The notes beneath the pieces were generated by a model. The model made no database searches. It had not been told where the DNA came from and worked only from the letters and a program-made list of their open reading frames with translations. Both the position numbers and the translations under genes were made by a program. Below, one piece after another: positions 1 through 6,391 of a stretch of DNA of 6,391 nucleotides; the stretch's first letter is position 1, and every line of letters starts with the position of its first letter. The stretch covers positions 553 to 6,943 of the forward strand of contig PKVB01000079.1 of assembly GCA_003131365.1 (NCBI GenBank), written 5' to 3'. Origin of the DNA: Gemmatimonadota bacterium (GTDB lineage: Bacteria; Gemmatimonadota; Gemmatimonadetes; Gemmatimonadales; Gemmatimonadaceae).

Positions 1-1506
1 TGAACCCTGTCGCTGGGGCACGGCTGTGAGTCTCAAAGCGCGCTCCATCCAGCGGACCCTGATCTCCGCGACAGCGTTGGCGTGACCACGGTCGAAGCCA
101 TCCGCCACGCGGAGAATCGCCGCCAGCCTCTTGATCGTGTCACGCATTGATTTTTCGAGGCCGCCGTAATTGATGTGTTTCTTCTTTGGCTCGGCGCCCC
201 GGTGGTAGCGCGCGACATTCGCGGCCATCACCTGCTCGGCCGGCGTCATCCCCAGCAAGTCGGCGTGCTGTATCAAATGGTAGGAATGCTTGTTGTGCTT
301 GTCGTAGCTGATGTGATACCCAATATCATGGAGCATGGCAGCATCGGACAGCAGGCGTCTATCCTCTGGTGTGCAGCCCAGACGCTGGCCTATGGAGTCG
401 AACAGCTGCAGCGCCAGCTTCTGAACGTGCTTCGCGTGCGGCTCTTCGTAGTGCGATCGCTCCGCCAGCTCTCGCACTGAGCGTTCGCGCGCTTCGCCGG
501 GATCCGCGGGCGCGGGCGCGACATGCGCGCTCTCGAGCAGAATTCCTTCTCTGATGCCGTAGCCCGAAATCACCAGCTCCTTCGCTTCGACGCGGGCCGC
601 GACTTCGGCGGCGACCGCGAGCCCGGCCACGATGATGTCGCTCCTCGCCTCGCTCAGTCCCGGAACCGCTTGCCGCTCGTCCTGCGACATGTTGTTCAGC
701 ATGTCGACCATGTGCTCCAGGTCGATGCGCGGAATGACCGTTCCATGCACGGTCTTCGCGCTCTCCATCCCGACGCGCGCGAGGTAGATCGCCGCGAGGC
801 TGGTGAAGGTGCCGCCGGAGCAGGTGATCCGCGCCGCGTGCCAGTGGCGCGCTGAAAGGTGGCGGCGCAGCTCGAGTCGAACGTGCTTTCTGAGCTTCCG
901 CATCCCTTTCTTTTTTCCACCGGGGCCGAGGTACTGCTCGGTCATGCGAATGGCGCCCATGGGTAGCGAGATCAGGCGCTCGACCAGGCCGTCCGCGCTG
1001 AGCGCGAGCTCGAGCGAGCCGCCTCCGATGTCCATGACCACGGCGCGACCAACTCCAAGATCGAAATGCGCGAGCGCGCTGCGAAAGCTGAGACGCGCTT
1101 CGTCCTCGCCGCGGAGAACTCTCACCTTGAGGCCAGTCTCCGCGCGCACCTGCTTGAGAAACTGCTCGCCATTGCTGGCTTCCCGCACCGCGCTCGTGGC
1201 CACGACCTCTGTGCGCTTCACGCCGAGCTGGGTCGCGAGCGTAGCCATGCGAGTCAGCGTGCTGAGCGCATTCTGAATGGCGATCTCGCTGAGGGACCCG
1301 TTCTTATCGAGACCGGCGCCCAGTCTGGGCGCCGCCTTCATTTCGTCCACCACGCGGATGACGCCGGTGGGCGAAACATCGGCAATCGTCTGGCGGATAG
1401 AGTTCGACCCGATGTCGATCGCCGAGATGCGGATGTCCGAATCGTTTCTCAGCTGGTGAGAGCCGGTGCTGCTGAGAGTCAGATAAGAATCCGGCGAGAT
1501 GCCCAT
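1..1506 (-). CDS. ppx: Ppx/GppA family phosphatase with C-terminal HD domain (3' end cut by window edge)
   Basis: Likely exopolyphosphatase or pppGpp 5'-phosphohydrolase, a cytoplasmic enzyme removing terminal phosphate from polyphosphate or pppGpp. The window holds 502 codons with no stop, so the C-terminus lies beyond base 1; E. coli Ppx has 513 residues, so little is probably missing. The actin-like ATPase fold is clear: phosphate-1 loop A-I-D-I-G-S-N-S (29-36), G-A-G-L-D-K near residue 60, G-E-D-E-A-R (133-138) whose E136 aligns with catalytic Glu121 of E. coli Ppx, phosphate-2 loop D-I-G-G-G-S (159-164), S-L-P-M-G-A, and a G-Y-G-I-R-E-G segment. The second half carries an HD-type domain with L-H-D-I-G (H393, D394) and a following Y-H-R-G. 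ATG at 1506 is the only possible start: an in-frame TGA lies two codons upstream and no other start codon precedes the first motif. It has a roughly 25-residue N-terminal extension and no good Shine-Dalgarno, suggesting coupling to the gene 53 bases upstream. Ppx versus GppA specificity cannot be told from sequence. Confidence 0.93.
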   Translation of the reverse strand, partial: MGISPDSYLTLSSTGSHQLRNDSDIRISAIDIGSNSIRQTIADVSPTGVIRVVDEMKAAPRLGAGLDKNGSLSEIAIQNALSTLTRMATLATQLGVKRTEVVATSAVREASNGEQFLKQVRAETGLKVRVLRGEDEARLSFRSALAHFDLGVGRAVVMDIGGGSLELALSADGLVERLISLPMGAIRMTEQYLGPGGKKKGMRKLRKHVRLELRRHLSARHWHAARITCSGGTFTSLAAIYLARVGMESAKTVHGTVIPRIDLEHMVDMLNNMSQDERQAVPGLSEARSDIIVAGLAVAAEVAARVEAKELVISGYGIREGILLESAHVAPAPADPGEARERSVRELAERSHYEEPHAKHVQKLALQLFDSIGQRLGCTPEDRRLLSDAAMLHDIGYHISYDKHNKHSYHLIQHADLLGMTPAEQVMAANVARYHRGAEPKKKHINYGGLEKSMRDTIKRLAAILRVADGFDRGHANAVAEIRVRWMERALRLTAVPQRQGS

Positions 1507-1559
1507 GGCTCAGAGGTAATGGTGGGTGCCGCTACACGAAACCTATCGCACGCTCCACG

Positions 1560-2504
1560 CTAATGGCATTGTCGGCCGCCAGGATCCCAGACTCGACCGT
1601 CGGTGTCGATGAACGCGTGGCGATACTCGCCGGGGCCGAGCGTCAGCTTCAATACTCCGAATCGTCCGTGAATCTGAAAAACGGAATTGCGCGCGAGAGG
1701 ACTACGCAACGGTCGGAGATCCCCTCCACCCGTGCCGGCGACGATCTGCTCGATGCCCTTCGTGGAGTCGGCGACGCCGTCCGGTGTCTGCGGAAGGAAT
1801 CGCTCGTAGTCGTGATCGTGCCCGTTGAGGACGAGATCGACGCCGCTGTCATAGAGCATTCGCCACAACGGCTGAACCTGCGCCGTCGGTCCGTTGGTGC
1901 CAGAGGTGAAAAGCGGTCGGTGAAAGTAAGCAACGGTGCAGAGTGCGTGATGCGCGGCGAGATCCGCTCGGAGCCAGTCCTCCTGCCCCCTCGCCTCAGT
2001 TGGACTCCCGTGCTCGAAATACAGCTCGCTGTCGAGTGATATGACGTGCCAGCCGGCAAAATCGTAGCTGTAGTAGCCTTTTCCTTTGGGGCCGGCGCGC
2101 GCCCCGAAATACTCGAAGTAAGGCGCGCCATTACCGCTATCGTAGTCGTGATTCCCGGGCGACGGATGAATGATCTTCATGATGCGCTTTGTGCCCCACG
2201 ACGGAGAGAAGCAGCGCGGAAAATCATTGTCCACTCCGCTCGAGCCCGACGGATACGCGTTGTCGCCGAGCGTGAACACCAGGCTTTCTATTTTGGCGAC
2301 GCTCTCGGCCGCGAGCACGCTGTCCACGATCCTGCCGGTCGACTCGTCTCCAGCCGTCCCGCAAACCGCGATGTCGCCGGCGCCGATCATCACGGGCGCT
2401 CCGGCAAGCGCGACCTCAGTGGGACTCGCGCCGGGCGGAATCGGAGTCGGTTGCTCGTCGCGCGAGCAGCAAAGCATGAGTCCCGGCACCGCGACGTAGC
2501 ACAC
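1560..2504 (-). CDS. metallophosphoesterase, purple-acid-phosphatase type, predicted lipoprotein
   Basis: A binuclear-metal phosphoesterase of the calcineurin-like superfamily, probably hydrolysing phosphomonoesters in the periplasm or at a membrane surface. All metal-site blocks are present in order: G-A-G-D (D44), G-D-N-A-Y (D81, Y84), G-N-H-D (N118, H119), F-H-R-P (H195) and G-H-D-H-D-Y-E-R (H229, H231). The G-D-x-x-Y block and the G-H-x-H-x-Y-E-R ending are typical of purple acid phosphatases. The N-terminal fibronectin-like domain of plant-type enzymes is absent, so this is a single catalytic domain of 314 residues. The N-terminus is hydrophobic and ends in L-M-L-C-C, which looks like a lipobox (C12 or C13), followed by a charged and Pro-rich linker. 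The start is GTG with a GAGG six bases upstream. The signal is unusually short and lacks a basic n-region; reading the frame upstream adds two Arg but no ATG, GTG or TTG before the preceding gene's stop. It lies 54 bases after the kinase-like/barrel gene and 53 before ppx. Natural substrate unknown. Confidence 0.9.
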   Translation of the reverse strand: MCYVAVPGLMLCCSRDEQPTPIPPGASPTEVALAGAPVMIGAGDIAVCGTAGDESTGRIVDSVLAAESVAKIESLVFTLGDNAYPSGSSGVDNDFPRCFSPSWGTKRIMKIIHPSPGNHDYDSGNGAPYFEYFGARAGPKGKGYYSYDFAGWHVISLDSELYFEHGSPTEARGQEDWLRADLAAHHALCTVAYFHRPLFTSGTNGPTAQVQPLWRMLYDSGVDLVLNGHDHDYERFLPQTPDGVADSTKGIEQIVAGTGGGDLRPLRSPLARNSVFQIHGRFGVLKLTLGPGEYRHAFIDTDGRVWDPGGRQCH

Positions 2505-2510
2505 CAGTGA

Positions 2511-2515
2511 CCTCG
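2511..2515 (-). promoter_or_regulatory. ribosome binding site of the metallophosphoesterase, inside a small hairpin
   Basis: On the minus strand CGAGG lies six bases before the GTG at 2504 and supports that start. The same five bases can pair with CCTCG at 2523-2527 across a seven-base loop, so the Shine-Dalgarno may be partly hidden until ribosomes finishing the upstream barrel gene open it. The pairing is seen directly; a regulatory effect is only inferred, and a five-pair stem in GC-rich DNA may be chance. Confidence 0.45.
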
Positions 2516-2558
2516 CGACCGTCGAGGCTCGCTGCGATCCGATCAGGCCGTCCTCACG

Positions 2559-5180
2559 TCAGAATGCAAATCCGATACTGGTCTTGATATGACCTGAGGT
2601 AGCCGAGCTGTGATTCGTGTAGAGGATGTTGAAGTTCAGGCCAGGGTTTAGGTATCCAAACCACAAGCCCGCGCCCGAGGCATTGTGCCAGCCACCGAGT
2701 GAATTGCCGTTCAGGTAAACTCGCCCGACGTCAGTGAAGGCGAGCGCTCCGACATCGAGCGGAAGGATAAACGGGAATTTGGCGATTGGCACACGCAGCT
2801 CGGCGGTTCCATATGCCGAGGCATCGCCGGCGTATCGCTGTTTTTCTTCGGTCCTGAACGACTCCGATCCTCCGAGAAACGCCGCGTCGAAATAGGGAAA
2901 ATTCCCCCAGAGCTTCTTTCCGCCGGCACGAAAGGCGAGCACGGGTTTCTTGGGAACGGGCAGCGTGAAGTAGGCGGCTGCCCAGCCGTCGGCCGATTCA
3001 TAGTGGTTCACGACGTCCCAGATTGCCGGATATCCTGCCCCCGAGACGTCGAGAACAAACCGCGGCTTCAGGGTGTCCGGGACGTAGCGACTATCGAGGT
3101 GCACCTTCAGTCGCAGACCGGCCTGTCCGAATTTCGCGAAGCCGTACGGGCGCTGCTGCGCGATGAACCGATTGGCGAGACTGTCGGTCGTCGTGTATCG
3201 AACGACCGGCCCGATCGAGATGTCGCTGACGGGGCTGAACGATTTGCCGATCCCAGGATTGATTTCCCACTGCCGCTGCCTGACGCCGTAAAGGCTCCCG
3301 CGCAAATCCGGAACGTCGTTACCGAAGCCGTGAAACTCCACGACCTCGAACTGTGACATGTGGGCTGTCACTGGAAGGTGCACATCCGATCCTTCGAATC
3401 GCTTGTCCAGGTTGCCGCGAATCCGGAAGCGAGTGCTCGCCGCCGAATACGCGACATCCGCTTCCGCCAAACTGGAATACGGAACGGTGCGGAATCCGTA
3501 TGAGTAGCGCGCCAGGCCGACTACGGGATAAATCCCGAGACCGCGCTGTGAATGCACCCCAAGTACCGGACGAAGCTTGGTGCCGTTGTCCGTCAGGGGA
3601 GGTAACAGCTCTCCGTAAGCGCGCACCCAAGGCCGGCGATTGAAGGAGTGGTTGAGCGCGTTGTCGATATTGATCTTCTCGTCGACGGTGTCCCTCGCAT
3701 ATTTCACGTCCTGAACTGTTCCGGCATCATAGAACCGTGTCGGATTTCTCTTGCCGCCCACGGTCGAAAGGTCGACGAAGGTATTGGTCCCGTTGCCGCC
3801 TATGATCCTCACCGGAATACTCCGCCGCACATTTCCTTCGACAGTAGCCCGGTCATCACCGCCGTGCAGATAGATGCGGATCTCCTTGGTCTCACCCAGG
3901 TCGAACCGCCGGCTGAAATAGGGAGCGCTGTTCCCCGACTGGATGCGAACATCCACGAGTCCCTCGCCCGAGCGCACCACAGTCGCCTGATCATCGGCAT
4001 CCGTGCCGTGGATGTCGGCAACTCGCCATAGCTCGTGGTAATAGCGATCGGCTGCGTCGCGGAGGCCGTTGCGTCGCGCCTTGAGCTTGGCGGCAACCCT
4101 GGGTGAGATGCTCGCATACTCCGGCGGCAGCGCTCTCATGGCGTTGTCGATCACCGGATCGGTGATTCTCTGCATCAGGCTGGTCGCTACCGAATCCCAG
4201 ACAGCTCTGTCCAGGCTACCGAGCATGCGGCGGTCGAACTCGCCGGCGTTGGCGAACAGATGCGTGGGGTTCGGGGAATTCCTGTCGAAGGTGACGAGAC
4301 TCGGCTGCAGGAAGCGCGCGATGCTCATTACCAGGCCCTCGTAAGAAACGAACGCCTTGTCGCGATCAACGGCAATTGCCTCCCACGGCGTCTCATCCTT
4401 CTTTCCAATGCGCGCCCACTTCCATTGGTCCGGATGCCGGTCGTTGTCGCCGATCAGTAGATCGAGCTCACGTGCAGTGAGCAGAGCACGCGCATCGACC
4501 TGCGTCTTCGCGTCGGTATTGATTCGCCCGAGTAGCGTGTCGCTGCCGATGATCTTGCTCGCCCCGGCGAACCCGATCCCGTCAGTGCCTTTCGGCACCT
4601 CCGGGCGCTCCTCGAGCTCGCCCAGCATACCGGCAAATTCCTTTCGGAACTCGCCGAGCGCGGGATCGTCCGGCATCATCGCGACGACCGGCGTGGGATG
4701 GAGCACTCCAGCAACGGCCTGCATCGGAGCCGCAGCGATCGCGCCCAGGGGATGCGAAGCGCTTCCCTCGTCGCGGACGATGTACCAGACGATCGTGCCC
4801 TTGTACTGCGCGGGCAGGACGGTGGATGCCTTGCGAACCGAGCGGAAGACGAACTCCGAGCCGTCGGCCGCGGCGAACCGGAGCGACACGGTCTGTGCGC
4901 CGCCCCCTTTCTCGAGTGGCTTAAGCCCGCCGTGGAACGTTCTCAAGTTGAGAACCGGCACCTTGATCGGTGTCGTCCATTCGGCGCGATAGTTGTCACC
5001 CAGGAAAAAGCGATGGAAACTTCCCGCCTCGAAAGTTTCTCCCGGGACCACAACCACGCTGTCTGTGCCAACGTTGCGCACTGTCGGAGTCTGAGCCGGT
5101 GCTGTGGAAAGTGCGCTGGTCGACAGCAACGCGGCCAGAAGTAGGGTCGTGCTGCTAAACGGATTTCTCATCTGCATCAT
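2559..5180 (-). CDS. secreted kinase-like domain fused to outer-membrane beta-barrel (surface-antigen/D15-like)
   Basis: An 873-residue exported protein. Residues 1-29 form a signal peptide (basic start, Leu/Ala core, cleavage near A-P-A-Q). Residues 35-135 hold a G-D-N-Y-R-A-E-W-T-T-P block, a G-G-G-A-Q-T-V-S-L-R strand pair and an F-R-S-V-R-K strand that could be a kinase-like N-lobe. Residues 239-280 contain G-D-N-D-R-H-P-D-Q (244-252) and V-D-R-D (271-274), resembling the catalytic loop and metal-binding D-x-D of HipA/Fam20-type atypical kinases, with Gln252 where HipA has Asn. Residues 408-472 are short strands with G-G-D-D and G-G-N-G-T-N-T-F. From about 520 alternating strands form a barrel of Omp85/D15 character (A-F-T-D-V-G-R-V-Y; G-G-S-E-S-F near 770-775), ending in S-I-G-F-A-F, a proper C-terminal aromatic beta-signal. 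The start is ATG 5180; a GAGGGG lies about 15 bases upstream, and ATGs at 5177 or 5171 are alternatives. The gene begins 22 bases after the propeller lipoprotein. I recall the same module in Bacteroidota proteins fused to a phosphoesterase. Kinase activity is unproven. Confidence 0.87.
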   Translation of the reverse strand: MMQMRNPFSSTTLLLAALLSTSALSTAPAQTPTVRNVGTDSVVVVPGETFEAGSFHRFFLGDNYRAEWTTPIKVPVLNLRTFHGGLKPLEKGGGAQTVSLRFAAADGSEFVFRSVRKASTVLPAQYKGTIVWYIVRDEGSASHPLGAIAAAPMQAVAGVLHPTPVVAMMPDDPALGEFRKEFAGMLGELEERPEVPKGTDGIGFAGASKIIGSDTLLGRINTDAKTQVDARALLTARELDLLIGDNDRHPDQWKWARIGKKDETPWEAIAVDRDKAFVSYEGLVMSIARFLQPSLVTFDRNSPNPTHLFANAGEFDRRMLGSLDRAVWDSVATSLMQRITDPVIDNAMRALPPEYASISPRVAAKLKARRNGLRDAADRYYHELWRVADIHGTDADDQATVVRSGEGLVDVRIQSGNSAPYFSRRFDLGETKEIRIYLHGGDDRATVEGNVRRSIPVRIIGGNGTNTFVDLSTVGGKRNPTRFYDAGTVQDVKYARDTVDEKINIDNALNHSFNRRPWVRAYGELLPPLTDNGTKLRPVLGVHSQRGLGIYPVVGLARYSYGFRTVPYSSLAEADVAYSAASTRFRIRGNLDKRFEGSDVHLPVTAHMSQFEVVEFHGFGNDVPDLRGSLYGVRQRQWEINPGIGKSFSPVSDISIGPVVRYTTTDSLANRFIAQQRPYGFAKFGQAGLRLKVHLDSRYVPDTLKPRFVLDVSGAGYPAIWDVVNHYESADGWAAAYFTLPVPKKPVLAFRAGGKKLWGNFPYFDAAFLGGSESFRTEEKQRYAGDASAYGTAELRVPIAKFPFILPLDVGALAFTDVGRVYLNGNSLGGWHNASGAGLWFGYLNPGLNFNILYTNHSSATSGHIKTSIGFAF

Positions 5181-5202
5181 ATGGTTGGTTTTTGGCCCCT
5201 CA

Positions 5203-6105
5203 TCATGGGCGCCATTTGTACAGCGTAATCGCAGCCGGTTTCACGTTCGCTTCGTCGCTTATCAGGAGGATGCTGTCCTTGGTGATTGCCACTCCCTCCG
5301 GCTGGCGATGGTCGCCCGGCAGCGGCTCGGAGCGCACGACATCGCCGTCGGGCGTGAGAACGAGAAGCCCCTTTTCGTGGGACGCGATGATCACGTAATT
5401 CCGCGTGAACGGATCGATAGTGATGTCGGAAGGCCTGAAATTCTTCCACTTATTCGATCCTACGACTTGCTTGAGCGGCACCTGGATAACCGAGAACGTC
5501 GCGCGATTGAGTGGGAGCGGCATCCGGTATATCACTAGCTCCTTCGGCGCCTCCTTGTCGAGAATCCTCTTGCACACCATCACCAGACGCGTGCTGTCAG
5601 CCTCGTAGGCGAGACTCTCGAACTCACACTTCTTGCCCAGGCCGGTATCGAACATCATGAACTGAACCTGCTGCCCGTCCGCGCCCTCCCTGAATCTGAA
5701 GAGCTTCCCATCACTCGCCATCAGGTAGATGTCGTTGCCGGCGATCGTAATCGCCTCGAAATCTTCCTTCTGGTTTCCGGTTAGTGAGAAAGCCTTGACC
5801 AGGATTCCGGTTTTGGGGTCGATCTCGGAAACTCGTCCGGAGTTGTCGTCGTGTGTGAGGACAGTCCCGCGGGAGGTGAGGGCGAGGCCGGAAATCTCCC
5901 GCAACTGCGGGGGCATGATCCACATCGCCAGCGGCAGGGCCATCTCCGGAGCGGCGTCCGCCGTCGCGATCCGGCGCGCAAGCTCCTGCTTTCGCACCGC
6001 TGCTATTTTTTGGAGCTCCGCCGCCCTTGCCTTGGGAGTATCACGACACGCGGCTAGGCCAGGCATCGCACATAGAAGCAGTACGAGCCAGCCCCTGCTG
6101 GTCAC
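5203..6105 (-). CDS. lipoprotein with SdiA-regulated/YjiK-like beta-propeller
   Basis: A 300-residue envelope lipoprotein. Residues 1-20 are a classic lipoprotein signal: basic S-R, hydrophobic core, lipobox L-A-A-C with C20 as the lipidated residue. A charged helical stretch (23-50) separates it from a beta-propeller of the SdiA-regulated (YjiK) type. The blades repeat a pattern of an acidic turn followed by a strand pair: I-S-G-L-A-L (71-76), E-D-F-E-A-I (114-119), C-E-F-E-S-L (160-165), R-P-S-D-I-T-I (224-230) and Q-P-E-G-V-A-I (268-274). Similar D-x-E-G/A motifs line the pore of beta-propeller phytases, where they bind calcium and phosphate; whether that function holds here is unknown. 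The GTG start overlaps the upstream stop as GTGA, with no clear Shine-Dalgarno, pointing to translational coupling. Its TGA is 22 bases before the kinase-like/barrel gene, so the two are probably co-expressed. Family assignment is from motif recognition; a generic NHL or lactonase-type propeller is the alternative. Confidence 0.82.
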   Translation of the reverse strand: MTSRGWLVLLLCAMPGLAACRDTPKARAAELQKIAAVRKQELARRIATADAAPEMALPLAMWIMPPQLREISGLALTSRGTVLTHDDNSGRVSEIDPKTGILVKAFSLTGNQKEDFEAITIAGNDIYLMASDGKLFRFREGADGQQVQFMMFDTGLGKKCEFESLAYEADSTRLVMVCKRILDKEAPKELVIYRMPLPLNRATFSVIQVPLKQVVGSNKWKNFRPSDITIDPFTRNYVIIASHEKGLLVLTPDGDVVRSEPLPGDHRQPEGVAITKDSILLISDEANVKPAAITLYKWRP

Positions 6106-6391
6106 GCGGTCGCGCCATCTTTCTTTTCCTTCTTTTCCTTCTCGACCGGCGCGCCCGTCTCAAGATCGACCGAGGAGATGACGTCACCCGCGCTCTCGTG
6201 GATGGCAGTCAGGAGCACATCCCGCGGGATGGATTTCTTGAGGCGCGTGAGGTAGTAGATCTCGCTCGGCTTTCCAACATTGGTGACGAGCTCGTCGAGG
6301 GACCACCGCTTGGTCATTCTCTCGAGGACGTCTTCGATCCGGCCCTGCGCTTGAGACACGACGTCCGTCGTGACCGTCAGGATCGAGTCGA
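6102..6391 (-). CDS. C-terminal fragment, ACT/ferredoxin-like tail domain, possibly DUF4956/MgtC-like (5' end outside window)
   Basis: The frame is open to the right edge and supplies about 95 residues. A GTG at 6359 could be read as a start giving 85 residues, but coding-like sequence (I-L-T-V-T-T-D) continues upstream without a stop and completes the first strand of the fold, so this is the end of a longer protein. The predicted layout is strand (I-L-T-V-T-T), helix (R-I-E-D-V-L-E-R-M-T-K-R-W), strand, strand (E-I-Y-Y-L-T-R-L), helix (D-V-L-L-T-A-I), strand (V-I-S-S-V-D-L): a beta-alpha-beta-beta-alpha-beta ACT-like unit. Such a tail, including the aromatic-then-R-L-K strand, is what I associate with DUF4956 or MgtC/SapB-type membrane proteins, whose transmembrane part would lie outside the window. 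The C-terminus is a Lys/Glu-rich low-complexity tail. It ends in a GTGA overlap with the lipoprotein gene, so it is the upstream operon member. Domain name uncertain. Confidence 0.72.
   Translation of the reverse strand, partial: DSILTVTTDVVSQAQGRIEDVLERMTKRWSLDELVTNVGKPSEIYYLTRLKKSIPRDVLLTAIHESAGDVISSVDLETGAPVEKEKKEKKDGATA
6121..6142. repeat. short 9-base tandem repeat encoding a Lys/Glu-rich tail
   Basis: The bases repeat perfectly with a period of nine over about 2.4 copies (CTTTTCCTT on the plus strand, purine-only AAGGAAAAG on the coding strand). The period is three codons, so length changes by whole units would keep the frame and only lengthen or shorten the charged K-E-K tail of the upstream protein. 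It lies just before the GTG start of the lipoprotein gene and is purine-rich, so it might also help ribosome loading there. Confidence 0.7.

Noticed and set aside
803..1563. Plus-strand open frames of 157 and 165 codons opposite the Ppx/GppA gene
   Set aside because: They overlap each other and lie antisense to a gene with clear catalytic motifs; their Arg/Ala/Ser composition is that of shadow translations.
1563..2510. Plus-strand open frames of 158, 154 and 109 codons opposite the metallophosphoesterase gene
   Set aside because: They are antisense shadows of a gene with every metal-binding motif intact, with no domain or start signal of their own.
2511..2527. Inverted repeat after the barrel gene as an intrinsic terminator
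   Set aside because: The stem has only five pairs and no T-run follows on the minus strand; the downstream gene begins within seven bases of it.
2505..2561. Stop readthrough joining the barrel protein to the in-frame metallophosphoesterase
   Set aside because: The barrel already ends in a proper aromatic beta-signal, the second gene has its own ribosome site and signal-like N-terminus, and sharing a frame happens by chance one time in three.
4357..4992. Plus-strand open frame of 211 codons opposite the barrel gene
   Set aside because: It is antisense to a well-supported gene, with Ser/Arg/Pro-rich composition and no recognisable domain or ribosome site; GC-rich DNA makes such long frames common.
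6102..6359. An 85-residue stand-alone small protein starting at GTG 6359
   Set aside because: The frame stays open to the window edge and the upstream residues complete the first strand of the fold, so it is better read as the end of a larger gene.

Overview
The window is a densely packed, high-GC stretch in which every supportable gene lies on the minus strand and reads right to left. A signal-peptide-bearing outer-membrane beta-barrel protein and two predicted lipoproteins indicate a didermic bacterium. The base composition and gene styles are compatible with Gemmatimonadota or a similar high-GC soil phylum, but no phylogenetic marker is present and this placement is a guess.

In transcription order: (1) the C-terminal end of a gene entering from the right edge (6391 to 6102), with an alpha/beta (ACT/ferredoxin-like) tail domain and a Lys/Glu-rich end, possibly of the DUF4956/MgtC type; (2) a 300-residue lipoprotein with an SdiA-regulated/YjiK-like beta-propeller (6105 to 5203), overlapping the previous stop by 4 bases; (3) an 873-residue secreted protein (5180 to 2559) joining a kinase-like region, with G-D-x-D-R-H-x-x-Q and D-x-D motifs, to a C-terminal outer-membrane beta-barrel; (4) a 314-residue single-domain metallophosphoesterase of the purple-acid-phosphatase type, predicted lipoprotein (2504 to 1560); (5) an exopolyphosphatase/GppA-type phosphatase with a C-terminal HD domain (1506 to 1, cut by the left edge).

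The gaps are -4, 22, 54 and 53 bases, with no convincing terminator or promoter in any of them, so the five genes look like one operon. A common theme of phosphate chemistry is visible: a polyphosphate/(p)ppGpp phosphatase, a metallophosphoesterase, a kinase-like outer-membrane protein and a phytase-resembling propeller. The strongest lead is the pairing of genes 3 and 4. As I recall, the same kinase-like/barrel module occurs in Bacteroidota fused directly to a calcineurin-like phosphoesterase, so the two proteins here may form a split envelope kinase/phosphatase pair. No RNA gene, CRISPR array, mobile element or plus-strand gene was seen, and there is no stretch over 300 bases without a gene.
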